A stretch of DNA of 64,000 nucleotides from Urechis unicinctus (GCA_034190875.2 CM067348.1:33300579-33364578); one strand, 5' to 3'; shown: positions 36,529 through 48,545, counted from the first letter of the stretch. The notes: generated by a model from the sequence alone, not told the origin. Program-made: numbers and translations.

Positions 36529-37220
36529 TCAAGTTGACACGTTCAGGGCGAGGGCAGACTGGGGTCTGGTAGCCATGAACAGCTTCCGTGGTCCGCAATT
36601 CCGTGGTAGGTCCAGGGACACCAGGGCCCTGTCCGTGTGGTAGTGGGAATCGAAGGTCATGGGTAGCTGAGGATCCCGTTTAACAGAATTTTGCCCCGCC
36701 CCTCTCCCCACGATCCAACCAAAAAGTGCAGACCAATGTCCCAAGTCCCAGAAGAGCTCCCTCTCACGGGGCCCGAGCGAAGACAGCAGAGCCATCAGAG
36801 GCCGCCAGTGGAGGAGGACAGTGGGCAAATTTTGGGGCCTGAGACTGAAGCTCTGAGAAACCGGATCCTCGTGGACCTTCCAGAACTACTGCATGGTCTC
36901 CGCAAATTGTCCTGTGGCTTTGGCATCCAAATCCCTCGAACCCCTCCTCGAGAAGAGGGGTTTCAAGTGCCGGCACGACCCCAGTGGGTAGTTGGCGAGT
37001 ACAGGGAGGACAGACAATCATTGCGATGTCACATCCATGGCATCATGGCCTTCATGGAGAACCCCCGGGGCATGCTTGTCCAAGGCATACGACTTTGGAG
37101 ACCGTATGAATCCTTACAGCCAGGAATGGGGCATCTAGGTTTAGACTCCCACTTGTGGCCATCAATTTCCCTTCGGGGTTTCTCGCCTACAAACCCCTGG
37201 GAGTCCCCCTGCACCACCAG
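36529..37220 (-). mobile_element. Broken element-like coding region with zinc-finger and TatD-like motifs
   Basis: The minus strand carries KPRCPIPGCKDSYGLQSRM, a C-x4-C finger start as in proteins of invertebrate mobile elements. Later comes TFDSHYHTDRALVSLDLP, which has the D-S-H-x-H metal motif of TatD-type hydrolases. The two lie in order but in separate frames, so the copy is broken. The family is uncertain. A long plus-strand frame over the same bases (36691-37257) is most likely a shadow. Confidence 0.35.
36672..36738. repeat. 67-bp direct repeat, left copy
   Basis: GATCCCGTTTAACAGAATTT and following bases recur at 37368-37434 with about eight mismatches and no length change, 696 bases away. 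The pair lies near the two sides of the TatD-like coding fossil, so it may mark repeat ends of an element or a local duplication. Confidence 0.7.
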
Positions 37221-37367
37221 AGAGTTGACTGTTTGTTTGGGTGGAGGTCGTTGCTGATGGCCATTCCTCCCTTGGTTTGGATGACCTCGCCCCCCCCCCC
37301 CCCGTTTGCTGCTTGACAGGCTCAGTGATTGACAAACTCGGCACTGCAGCAGTTTTTTGTTGCTAAA

Positions 37368-37434
37368 GATACCGTTTAACAGAATTATGCTCCGCCCCTC
37401 TCCCCGCGATCAAACCAAGCAGAGCAGACCAACG
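37368..37434. repeat. 67-bp direct repeat, right copy
   Basis: Partner of 36672-36738 (CCGTTTAACAGAATTATGCT and following). It is followed at once by TTTTTTG and a long (TA)n array. Confidence 0.7.
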
Positions 37435-37439
37435 TTTTT

Positions 37440-37453
37440 TGTATATATATATA

Positions 37454-37534
<81 letters not shown>

Positions 37535-37656
37535 TATATATATATATAGATATATATATATATATATATATATGCATATAGTATATATATATATATAGAA
37601 TATATAAATAAAATATATATATCTCTCTGTATATATACATATATATATTTATTTAT

Positions 37657-37755
<99 letters not shown>

Positions 37756-38020
37756 ATACTACTATCTGGCTCATACATCACACCTCTCTTTGGGAGGTGT
37801 GTAATCCTGATTGTAGCAATCCTCACAGCAAGCGAGTTCACCCTCCTAGTGGACCGTCGTGTCCACTAGGAGGGAGAACCCGCTTGCTGTGAGGATTGCT
37901 ACAATCAGGATTACACCCCTCCCAAAGAGTGGTGTGATAAAACCCGGGCTCTCGTGATAATAATTAAGGTGGGAGGCTTATAAGAACGTATGAGCCAGAA
38001 TAGTATTATAACATCTATAT

Positions 38021-38074
<54 letters not shown>

Positions 38075-38172
38075 TATATAGATATAGAGATATATATAGA
38101 TATATATATATATATATCTATATATATATATATATATATATATATAGATATATATATATATATATATATATA

Positions 38173-38245
<73 letters not shown>

Positions 38246-38265
38246 ATATATATATATATATAAAA
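37440..38265. repeat. Paired (TA)n arrays around a palindrome
   Basis: Nearly pure (TA)n with GATATATA variants occupies 37440-37752 and again 38016-38265, with the palindrome 37753-38012 between. Because (TA)n is self-complementary, the whole 0.8 kb can fold on itself. Confidence 0.95.
37753..38012. mobile_element. Large palindrome / fold-back element
   Basis: The left arm ends TCCTAGTGGAC at 37854 and the right arm starts GTCCACTAGGA at 37861, with a six-base spacer. The arms include CCTGATTGTAGCAATCCTCA and CAGCAAGCG and pair almost perfectly for about 75 bases outwards. The right arm then has about 50 extra bases before the outer GTTATA...CTGGCTCATAC blocks pair again. Fold-back elements and inverted duplications both give this form. 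TA on both sides hides any target duplication. Confidence 0.75.
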
Positions 38266-38282
38266 TGTATGTGTGTGTGTGT

Positions 38283-38850
38283 GTATATACGTCGCGTTAA
38301 ATGCATGTTTCAGGATAGATAAACCACCCCAAACACAAGTAACCAGCGTTGTTGTTTGTGTTCAATTGTAACAGAGTAACAGTCTGAGGACGAAATCCCC
38401 CGCCCCTCCCCTGCACTGCTAGAGCTGAAATTTGTTAGAAAAAGAGAAGCGCGGTACAGCTCGACGTCAATAGCAACAGGTTTTTGTTTTTGGTCTTTGA
38501 GTGATCATGTTGTTCGTATGCGACAGAGGTGAAGGAAGTTCAAAACACTTTCATTATTTCATCCTCAGCCTGTGTGATAAAAGAGAAACAAAGTCAGCTT
38601 TCTCTTCCTGCAAATTGTTGCAAAGTACAAACAAGAAATACATATTTTAAAACTTTACAAAGAAGTGTGTATGTGAGAGGGGGGAACAGAGAGAGGTTTG
38701 TTGCAATTGGACTAAACAAATTCATCTACCACGATTCCTAACCCTCGAGTTCAATAAAGTCTGCTATGTATGAATAATGAGCACAAGCGATTAAGCTTCT
38801 AATTCAGCGCGAGAGAGGTCTCTCATCAAAGATGCTTCATGGGGCCCGTT
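38283..38850 (+). mobile_element. hAT non-autonomous element, partial copy
   Basis: Matches 57045-57600 closely, starting at ACGTCGCGTTAAATG and including ACAGTCTGAGGACGAAAT and the GAAGGAAGTTCAAAACACTT segment. Its left end is replaced by (TA)n and its right side by the DIRS-type fossil. A trace of the element's right end (TTTACAGCCATG) remains at about 42073, just before the duplicated Kelch block. Confidence 0.7.
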
Positions 38851-38929
38851 ATTATTGGTGGTAGGGTAGGGGACCCTATTGGGCGAAAGCCGGGATAAAT
38901 CGTAAAGTTCGATATTCCAACCCGCTCTC

Positions 38930-41740
38930 CCTTCAGTTTGGTTTTGACCTCAGCAGTGAGAGCACGTCACTTTTATTTTTTGCTATATTTTGCAATGCCT
39001 TCTGAAGAATCCGAGTCCGATCTACTGACCCCTTTTCGTGAGTGGACACTAAAGTGTGATCTTAACCAATCCAACAATGACCTCCTCGTTCACTATGGGT
39101 TCAACAGTCTCAAGGCAGCCAAAGTACTTCGACCAGAGGACATAACCGCCATGGACATATAGCCTTTAGGCCAGCGCCTACTTCTGGAAGCTGCATTAGA
39201 AGAGGCCAAGCTTGACCCTCAACTTCTCCTGTCAGGGTTGCCTGCTCATGGACATCCCAAAAGGGACTCGGCACGGACACGGCACCACCTCAAGGTGACA
39301 ACGCTGCTTCTGCTGTCGCAGCTCTCCTTCAAATGGGCATAGGCCAACCTCAACAGCCTCACCACTCTTAGATAGAGATATAGGGTAGAGGAAGGACGTT
39401 ACGTCATCTCACACCAAAAGCCTCATTTTGTCAGCGCTCTAGGATCAGTGCCCAAACCAGACAGAGGAATTCGACTGATCCACGACTGCTCAAAACCGGT
39501 TGGTAAGAGCCTTAACCACCTTGCTCAACTAACGTCATCTATTAAATATCAGACAGTCAATGATGCCATTTCGCTCATCACACCTGAATGCTATCTCAGC
39601 AAACTCGACCTCAAAAGTGCCTACCGTTCTGTCAGCATCAACCCGAATCACTACCAATACACAGGCCTTAAATGGCACTTCAGCGGCAATGAGCGCCCTA
39701 CCTATATGTATGACACTCGTCTCCCCTTTGGTGCTCGTCTATCTGTAGAAATATTCCACAGACTCTCCAGATCAACCCAGCGTATATTAGCTAGACATGG
39801 CATTACTGTTGTTGCGTACCTGGACGACTTCCTCATCATCAGCAACACGCGTGAGGAAGGTATCGTCGCTACGACAAAAGCCGTCGCCATACTAAGGAAA
39901 TTAGGGTTTTCCATCGCCTATCCAAAAGTGGAAGGACCGTCACAGAAGATAGTTTTCCTAGGTATGGCTATAAACACTGTGACACAGACCATCCATTTAC
40001 CGCCCAGTAAAGTTATAGAGTGTACGACACTCCTGCAGGAGTTCCGGGGACGACCAAGGTCATCCTTATGACAGCTTCAAAAATTAGCTGGGAAGCTAGC
40101 ATGGGCTGCTTGCGTCATTCGCGGAGGTAGGACTTACCTCCAACGTGTTTTCGACACAATGCATCCGCTTAAAAAGCCGCACCATAAGGCCAAGCTCGGA
40201 CCAGATATCCAAGCCGACATCAAATAGTGGTTGGACTGCATGCCACTCTTCAACAGCGTAAGCTTTGCACGCTCAGCACGTAACAATATCTACATCTCTA
40301 CGGACGCATCCAACCCGGGCGCCGGTATTATCCTTGAAAACCTCGATTGGGCCTACATTGATTGGGAAATGGATGTGCCTCATCATTATAAGTCACACAT
40401 CAATAGAAAAGAAACGTTGTCTGCCATCATTGCCATTATTGGCTGGGCTCCACGCCTTACAAAACTGTAATGTCATCATATTGACCGACAACACCTGTAC
40501 CAAATCTATCCTAAACAAAAATGTATGCCGCGACGCCGCTTTAATGCCCCACCTGCGCCAAATCTTCTGGCTTCAAAACATCTTCAATTTTGACATTACT
40601 TGCCGCCACATACCGGGAAACCTCAATATCTACAGTGACGCCATCAGCCGTTTGCGACAGCGTGGCCACTTCTAGTTCTGGGTGCTCCCTCTCGCCAATG
40701 GACAACCCATGACGTCATCGCTCTTTCAGCAGTTTGCTACGCATCACATGTCTATGAAATGCATACTGCATTTTGTGTCCCAGTTTCGCCGCCTGATGCG
40801 CTGGTGCCACACCTAGACACCCAGGTCGCCCGCTACAAAGCTTTGACGTTTGCACAAGCCACTCAACGCTCCTACTCAACCCACCTGAATTCGTACCTTA
40901 CGTTCTGCTCAATCACCAACACCGTACCACTGCCTGTGACCACTCAAACGGCTGTACGCTACGCTGCCCCCCTAGCCCAACGACTGAAATACACTTCCGT
41001 CCAAAAATACATTAATATCTTGCGTCTACTGCATGCCTCGCAAGGCTTGTCTGATCCCAACAGGTGTTGGGGATGTGCGTTGTGTGATGCGGGGAATAAG
41101 ACGAGATAAAGGCTATGTCACCTCTCACCCCCTCCCCATCACTCCGGACATACTTCTCAAAATTCACCGAATTATTTGCTGGTCGAAGCCGCTCGAGAGT
41201 GTTTTGTTGGCTGCTTACACTATGGCTTTCTTCTCTCTCCTCCGCAAATCCATCCTTACACCAGCGACACTCTTTGACGACTAAAAACACCTTTGGAGCA
41301 AAGACCTATACATCATACCCGATGGTATGGCCATATCACTGAAGTCGTCAAAGACAATACAGTTCGATGAGCGCAACCCACAACTCCCGCTCCCCTACAT
41401 CGCTGACAAACCCTTGTGTCCCGTGACAGCTTTACACCGGGTACTCCTACTTGATCCCAGCCTATGTCCAGAATCTCCTTTCCTTGTCTTCCCAACCCCT
41501 TCTGGCACCCGCACCCTGTCTCATGCTGAGTTCAACAAACATTTAAAACGCCACCTCCAGATAGATGGTGTACCATGTGCCGGCTACAGCTCTCACAGTT
41601 TTCGCAGGGGCGGAGCGACGGCCATGCTCAAAGCGGGGCTACCCGGAGAACTTATCCAAGTGCTAGGGGACTGAAAATCTGATTCATACAAATTATACCT
41701 CGATCTTGATGTCAACCCCAAACTAAATTTAATGTCTCCC
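38930..41740 (+). mobile_element. DIRS-type tyrosine-recombinase retrotransposon fossil, broken
   Basis: Parts in order on the plus strand: a short gag-like region (from about 38998); a reverse transcriptase with GIRLIHDCSKP, LSKLDLKSAYRSV and AYLDDFLIIS; an RNase H region (IYISTDASNPGAG, ITCRHIPGNLN); and a tyrosine recombinase (YSSHSFRRGGATAML and LIQVLGD). This order defines DIRS-like elements. The copy is broken, with roughly six to ten interruptions. It sits between parts of an hAT element that the duplicated locus at 57-58 kb holds uninterrupted, so it inserted after that element. Its end runs into (TA)n. Confidence 0.8.
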
Positions 41741-41812
41741 ATTGTTTCTTCCCTACCTACCTAATTCCCTACTCATATACCAACTGTGTTGGGGTTTTGG
41801 AATTGTTTATCC

Positions 41813-41996
<184 letters not shown>

Positions 41997-42214
41997 ATTA
42001 CCAGTTACAATATTACGTCGGATTGTATCCGTATTTTCGCTCAATAAAGGCACTCTGTTATCCACTTGATTTGGGGTTTTACAGCCATGTATGTGTATGT
42101 ATGTGTGTGTGGAAGTTTTTATGTGTGTCTGTGTATTTCCTTTACATCACTTTTCTCTGACCATGGATTAAGTGGCACTCCCAGTAAATGTTGCAATTTG
42201 AGTTCACAGATATG

Positions 42215-42220
42215 TTTATT
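42215..42220 (-). terminator. Polyadenylation hexamer AATAAA for the left Kelch gene
   Basis: TTTATT on the plus strand reads AATAAA on the minus strand, about 500 bases past the Kelch stop. It is kept in the right copy at 58221-58226. Confidence 0.35.
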
Positions 42221-42717
42221 CACATCACAGGTTTAAACTGTGTAACATGGAACTTTCATCCAACTTAGTAAGCAGGGAAACTTTATCAAACTCAATTTCT
42301 GCTACACTTAATCAGCGCTGTTATCTCATAAACAAGACACAAGATCCGCGTCAATTGTGATTATTTGCAAACCTTATACAATACACATCAATACACATCG
42401 GACCAGAAATCAGCTTACATAATAGCAGTGTAACTTAACGAACAGCTGAGTACATAAAACAAGTCAAAACTGACAAAAACTCTCATCATATCCAGCTTAA
42501 ATATCAACTCAATATTTCCAACAAATAGCATTGACCCTCTAACGCAACTTTTATGATAGGTTAAGACAGGTTATGTAAGATATGAAACCAAAGCACTACA
42601 AATAGAATGGTCACGAATAACTGAAGTAAAAAGAACAATTCGAGTGATCAGGGTCTGTTGTTATCACTCACTCTTATCACTGGGTTCATATCAGACACGG
42701 CGACTCATTTCATCACA

Positions 42718-44493
42718 CTAGCGGGCAGCATCCCCGTACATACACCACCATACACCACACACCTGCCTACAGTCCACCCCCGACTCCACCCTCTCCCACC
42801 CCGTCCCCGCCCCCTCTACAATGTCAACCACACGTGCTCTGTATGTGTAATGGGCTGACGTCTTGTTGCGTGGGTTACCACCGACTAACACAACGTGTCT
42901 CTTGTCCTCAGTCAGAACAACAGCACACGCGCAGTTTGGTGTTTTGTATGTGGACCTTATCTGGATGTCCCGAGCTGTCCCCTTATGGAGGCTTGTCACA
43001 GGGCAGATGTAGGTGTTATCTGTACACATCATGATAGCGTGATCACCCACGACAACCAGACCATACACCCACTGCCCACCATCAGGTAAGCTGAGTGTGC
43101 GTGTTACGCTGTGGGAGACTGTCGAGTAAACCTGAAGAGTCACATGGTCATCTTTATCAAGCACACCACACACCAGTATGTCTGAGTCGCCCAGTGGACA
43201 GCAGCGAGTGTTACCACACGTGACCCGACCAAGCTGCCCGCCGCCTGCCAGGTGTCTGTGCCACTCACCCGCATCTCCACCTCCACGCAGTCACCCATGT
43301 TAACCTTACTAGGGTCAGGAGTACCACCCATCACATACAGATCCCCGTTCATCTCTATCATACAATGAGCCGCACGAGGCCTCCTCAGCACACCACCACT
43401 ACACCAAACACGCTTCTTGTGATCATACAGCCACACCTCATTCAGCTTCTTACCCAACCCGCTTACAGTCACCTGACGCTCATTCACGCTCACTGCTACA
43501 TAGCCCCACTCATGAATGGTGGAGGGTAAAGTGGTGATTGACTGACTGGGCGCTGTCAGAGAAGTAGGCATAACATACACCTCCTGAACAGCGGTTGTAA
43601 ATCACCTCCCTTATAGGGACGCACCCCCACAATCACAACCACATGCTCAGCTTGCTTTTCTAGGATTGCATCTTCCACAAACTCACGTGCCTTGCTGTGT
43701 GTTTTAAACAAATGTTCCGCACGCAGTATGAATTTTAGAAAATTTGTAGGAATCTTGTTAAGCGGCAAGACATTCAGAAGGGGGAGGAGATATTTCGTGC
43801 GGGAGTTGGGATCATGTCTCACCCATTCTAGCATGCTACTGAGGCGCACATCAGGTGAGCTCACCTTCAAGTCTGGGTGAGACACGATATGGTTAACGCG
43901 TTCATAAGAAAGACCTAAGTAGGAGGGGCTGGTCATAAGGTCCTCCAAGTGACTCAGAACCATGGAGCTGGCCTTCTGCGCGCGAACTTTGTCTTCCACA
44001 CAGCAAGCTACGTCCCAAATCTCGATACAGTTTTCTACCGCTAGATCTAATTGAGAGAGCTGATAAAGGGAACAATCATTCTTTAGGTCATCCATACCCA
44101 GAACTTCACATACATCTTTCAAAGGCCCAGCCTTACGCACATCCACATCAACAGACCCTTTATACATGTAATCAAAACAAAGGCCCAATAGATCGGGATC
44201 AAAATCTACAGAGAGAGCTGACAGTGCCTTCTTAGAGGTGAGAATATTTCTAAAATATGGCGAACTCCCGGCTAATACTAGTCTGTGTGCCTTAAAGACT
44301 TCACCTCGGCTCTGGATTTCAAGGTCATACAGGTCATCCGAATCTCGAAGGGTGTTGATGTAGTTGATGAGATTGGTGAAGGGGGAGGGTCTTACAGGCA
44401 TGTAGGACACGCCTCTTGAAACGAAGTTCTCGCCTCCAGATAAGACATCCTTGAATGCTGTGGGTCTAGCGGTTGCCATGCTATCTGGGGTTC
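42718..44493 (-). pseudogene. BTB-BACK-Kelch protein, left copy, with three indels
   Basis: From ATG at 44479 the frame gives a BTB domain (HRLVLAGSSPYFRNIL) and a BACK domain (ERVNHIVSHPDLKVSSPDVR) for 307 codons. Relative to the intact copy at 58713-60502, one base is lost near 43595 (CAGCGGTTG for CAGCGGGTTG), one near 43217 in the CGAGTGTTACCACACGTG area, and one C is gained near 42783. The Kelch repeats therefore fall into two other frames and the last residues change. The exon begins after TGTTTCAG at 44494. BTB-BACK-Kelch proteins usually serve as Cullin-3 adaptors; this copy could make at most a BTB-BACK fragment. Apart from these indels the two genes are nearly identical, so the loss is recent. 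Confidence 0.88.
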
Positions 44494-44956
44494 CTGAAAC
44501 ACGGATACTGATTAGAAATATTTCACATGAAATTGGTGACTACAGGAAAAGATCTAAACAGTCTAGTATGCTATCACAGTAAAATTGATATATATCTTTC
44601 GAATCTGCTAGATAATTATAATCAGTGACAGTGATTGCTTGATACACGGTTCACCAGTGTGTAGGGAAGGTTTACATTTGAATGAGAAGTAGCTCGATGA
44701 CAGCTTTTCTCAATACCTTAATGTCCGGACTCTTGACGGTTCACTTTCAGGTTGAAGCAGCTGACTCCCGGGAGCTGACTGCAGATGACACTAAATGAGA
44801 AAGATCACAACGTGCAGTATTTAACATTGTGAATGTCCATAGATAAATGTGAGCTATATTCAGAGTAGATTGAAGAGGATGAAATAATATAAATGTCCCA
44901 CAATGTAGTAAATATCTGCTTTCTTATTCTAACAGCAAACAGACAAATTTCATATA

Positions 44957-45014
44957 GACCATTATGATTCCATCAGCATGACAACATAAGACAGAAAGAT
45001 GAATCATAACGGTC
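44957..45014. mobile_element. 58-bp palindromic micro-element
   Basis: GACCATTATGATTC opens and GAATCATAACGGTC closes the element: 14-base inverted ends with one mismatch and about 30 bases between. It lies in the intron after the third small exon, at the same place as its relative at 46045-46095. No target duplication is visible. Confidence 0.55.
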
Positions 45015-46044
45015 AACTTAAAGTGATTTTATTCAAATTGTGGCAATCAATAATCACCTTGACAGGCACAGGAATGTTGCTGTGATCTGAGGTAGGGGAA
45101 TTCAACCTCCTCCAAGCACACCAGGAGACTGTTGAGCAGTCAGAGCAAATGGTGAGATGCTAATTAGGTCGTCGATGACAAACACAAATCAAACTTGCTT
45201 GTTTGTGCACACCAGACCCATATTATAAGCACATTCATAAAAACATAGAATGAATATATACATCTCAATGAATGGTCAACACGACGAGGCATGAAGTCTC
45301 GTAAAAATTGACGGATGTTCAGATTAGAAACGCATAGATTAATTGAATTCAACAGCATGTCGATTATTGTCATTATTCATTAGATTACACAAGACCTGAT
45401 CATGAAAGTTTGCAAGACAACTACTTTGGTGTCAGGGTAATTTCCTACCATAAACTGTTAGTTACTGGACAATACTATTCAATAGGACTCAGGCTTGACC
45501 CAGTTTTCCATATTACGTCCATTATATGACGGATTTAAGTAACTAACATTATTATTCTCAATGGAAATACACTGTTCATAAGGCTGTGAGGAAGGCTTCG
45601 TCTATTTACAAATTGGTTGCTATGGAAATGAAAGCACAAACCACCTCTACAATATCAAAGTAACCAATTTGCTTGGTTGAGTTGATGTCAGACTGCACTT
45701 GAAATATTGGGAATTTAATTATTGTTTTGATAGATATTAGTTTAATCAATATATATTGGAGTTTTGGGGGTTACACATTCAAACTAGAAACATGACAATA
45801 TCAAAATGTTGATACATACCTTAATTTTGACAGCTCACTGTGAGTTGAGGATTCTGACTGCAGACAACAAGCATTACCTTAGTCATGGCGTCCACTACTA
45901 AACATATTGAATATTGATAGAAATACTATATACATCAAGTTATACGCAAGCACTAGTTAGATGAGGTGGATTTATTTATTGTCTGATATGTTTGTCTATC
46001 AGCAAACTCACAGAAGAATTATCCTAAAGAAATGCTCTTTATGT

Positions 46045-46095
46045 AGACCGTTATGATTACGTAAGAATGACCGCATAAAAGAAATCATAACGGTC
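46045..46095. mobile_element. 51-bp palindromic micro-element
   Basis: Perfect 13-base inverted ends, GACCGTTATGATT and AATCATAACGGTC, with 25 bases between. It lies in the intron after the first small exon. With 44957-45014 it was carried by the 1.1-kb tandem duplication. Confidence 0.55.
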
Positions 46096-46942
46096 CACTT
46101 CAGCCGACAATTCTCAAATTGTTGTTTTGTGCATAGTGTTAAAAAATGATAGCAACTGCCGCAAGCAAAAATATGTATGTATTCACCTTGACAGGCTCAG
46201 GAAGGTTGTTGTGATCTGGGAAGGAGAGAACAAAGTCCCCTCCAGTGACGCTAGTAGATCGTGGAGCTGTCACAGCAAACAGTAAAAAGATAATGTAGTC
46301 AGCACATCTGAGCATAACTTCCAATAAGACTTACAGGGACGCTAATATGTATGTTTTAAACATTCTACGGGCCATATCGACAGAAAATGCCTCTGGAATG
46401 TAGCAGATTGAACATTCATAATAGGACCCTGTGACCTTGCGATAAGATGATAAGATTAAAGTCACGAATAACCAACTCAAGATGCTCTTATCAGCATTTA
46501 TATCAATTACTCAAGGATCTAAGGTCCGACAAAGCTGACATTTATTTGAATGTGAAACAGGTAGACTGGATCACAGTCAATGCATTCCAAGCATTGTAGA
46601 TCAAAGGATAAAGGCGTAAAACGCGCTTCAGCTGCTAGTCGAGCTGGCTGGCATCCGTACTAATGTATTCAAGTACCACCGACTCGGACCCAACTCCAGT
46701 CACGTAATTAAGTGGAATAACAAATTGTTGGCGGCGAGACAAATCAGGTCCATGATCTAAAATAGTAGATCAAACTTGGCGGTAAACACTCAATAACAGC
46801 CTTATCATTTCCTGACTGTGCCCGGGAAGATGCTACCGTATTACCCCCCCCCCCCTCTCCGCCCCCACCACCTATCATGATAGTCCTACTCTATTTTTGA
46901 AAGATTCATTGACACCACTAATACTCTCGTTTCAACGGACTG

Positions 46943-47013
46943 GGAAATGCCTAGCCCTACAAGACGTCCTGGTATAAATTCATGTTACCGTTCGACCGGA
47001 GCTAGAAAATGCC
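46943..47013. mobile_element. 53-bp micro-element with 9-bp target duplication
   Basis: GGAAATGCC (46943-46951) and GAAAATGCC (47005-47013) flank TAGCCCTACAAGACGTCCTG...CCGGAGCTA (46952-47004). It is the inverse of the element at 7393-7446, differing at only a few positions, while the flanks are unrelated. One mismatch in the duplication suggests modest age. Confidence 0.75.
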
Positions 47014-48219
47014 ATGAGATATGGCTGGATGTGACAAAAATTACATACCTACTTTATTGAACAATATACTTATTCATTGAACAACAGTCAACATTGGAGG
47101 TGCACATAACAGTCAACCATGGAGGTGAACATAAATATACAGTATAATCGATAATTCAATATCACACCATAACTGTCGAAGCACGTGCTTTTGATATTCA
47201 GGCAGATCTTCCGATTTTGTTTCCGTTTATGCTCTTCGAAACACTAGACGGCGTATCTCGTTATGAATGCCACAAGTTGGTGGGTATCATAACGTGCAAA
47301 TAAAGTAAGTTTGTCCAAAGATTGTTTGAATGCATGGAGATACGAATTACATAAGAAAAAAATTATTTGTATCACCATATATGCATCACTAAACCCGTGA
47401 AATAAAAAGTTTAACCAATGCATTAAACAATACCAGCCGAAGATGATTAATCGTCCTATGAGATGGTAAGTAATACGTTGCTGACTAAGCTTGTCGTTGT
47501 TTTTTAAGTGATAAGGTTTAGCACATAATTAACATTGAACACCTGGTACAATAGAAAACCAGACGACCAGAGTGAGCTCATAATAATCTTAGGGTGATGA
47601 CGTCATTTGTCATGACATTGAAATGAGGAGTGTAAGACAGCCAGAAGAAGATTATTAGTTTATGTGGTCAAGTGAACAGTGAATCTGAACACTGGTGACT
47701 TTGAACCGTGTTAACATTCAGCTCAGATTTTAGCAAAACCCCTCGTGACCATATCGATCCACTCAAGGCATCGAAGATTAGCAAATGTCTTATATTACGT
47801 ACACTGATAACGGTAGTACACTTGAACGAAGTGAGGAGCTGAACCGCGAGCGGGGATTGTGGTTCACCTGGGTACTGATTGAGACGATAGAACATATACT
47901 TGATCTCGCAAGTAACGTGAACGGTTAATACGATAACGTTATCAATTTCATAAGTCTCATCTGACGTCACGAGGGGATCGCGCTGAAAAGAACCGCAAGA
48001 TTGATTGAAAATTTAGCAGATGTCGAAAATGTTAAAAAAAGTGAATATTGAGTTGGGTGGGGGATAATTGTTCGGTGAAAAGGAACAGACAAGTGGATGG
48101 GCGCCGGGATGGAAAGTCATTGAATAGAAAGGTGTAATGTAAGAAATAGCAAAGGTTAGTCAGCAATTGCCTTATCAGCAATACTCATAGTGCGTTTAGG
48201 CCGTTAGTTTGGTTAGTTA

Positions 48220-48545
48220 GAATGAGGAATGAGATTTGTAAACGAGAATAGGCAGTAAAATCGATTAATGAGAATAGGCAATGATATTGGCCGGTGTTAA
48301 CAGGCAAAGTGATTGATCAGTTGGTATAGACAATGATATTGACCAGTGTTAACAGGCAATGAAATTGGTCAGTTGGCGAAGGAAATAAGATGGGTCAATC
48401 ATAATAGGTAATTGGATTGTTCAGTGAGAATAGGCATTGATATATGTCAGCGAGAATAGACAATGATATTGGTCAACAGGAACACGCGATGCGATTTGGC
48501 AATGAGTGCAGTCAAGTCGGAATAGGTAGTGAGAATTGACAGCGG
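48220..48545. repeat. Degenerate minisatellite, unit about 28-34 bp
   Basis: Units resemble GAGAATAGGCAATGATATTG followed by GTCAGT, with ACAGGCAATG and ATAGACAATG variants. About ten units are present, each with several changes. It starts just beyond the left duplication block. Confidence 0.7.

Larger units (their letters stand above)
44717..46266 (-). other. Two pairs of small upstream exons (5' leader) of the left Kelch gene
   Basis: Four candidate exons precede the Kelch exon on the minus strand: 46266-46187 (after TTTGCTGTGACAG), 45857-45820 (after TTGTCTGCAG), 45128-45058 and 44778-44717 (after TGTCATCTGCAG). The first and third share ATCACA-CAAC/AGCAAC-TTCCTG and end CTGTCAAG|GTGA. 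The second and fourth start TCAG and end TTAAG|GTAT. The order is thus a two-exon module repeated twice, about 1.1 kb apart. All spliced routes run into stops before the Kelch ATG, so these are most likely untranslated leader exons. The left copy has eight extra bases at the third exon's acceptor compared with the right copy. Confidence 0.5.
42085..48030. repeat. Segmental duplication, left copy
   Basis: The sequence from the GTATGTGTATG stretch through GCTGAAAAGAACCGCAAG matches 58096-64000 in the same orientation, offset about 16.0 kb. Differences are a few per hundred bases plus short indels. It contains the broken Kelch gene, the small upstream exons and the micro-elements. Confidence 0.93.

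Noticed and set aside
36691-37257. 188-codon plus-strand open frame
   Set aside because: The opposite strand carries recognisable zinc-finger and TatD-like motifs over the same bases, so this is best seen as a shadow.
45164-45373. 69-codon minus-strand frame also present at 61165-61374
   Set aside because: It overlaps presumed intron sequence. Its presence in both copies is explained by the recent duplication.
46139-46324. Signal-peptide-like minus-strand frame reading into the first small leader exon
   Set aside because: In the right copy, upstream of the intact Kelch gene, one extra A shifts the frame inside the putative signal. The hydrophobic part also lies across a good splice acceptor.
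47668-47970. 100-codon minus-strand frame conserved in both duplicates (also 63657-63959)
   Set aside because: Of six base differences between the copies, five change the amino acid, as expected without selection. No family motif is present.
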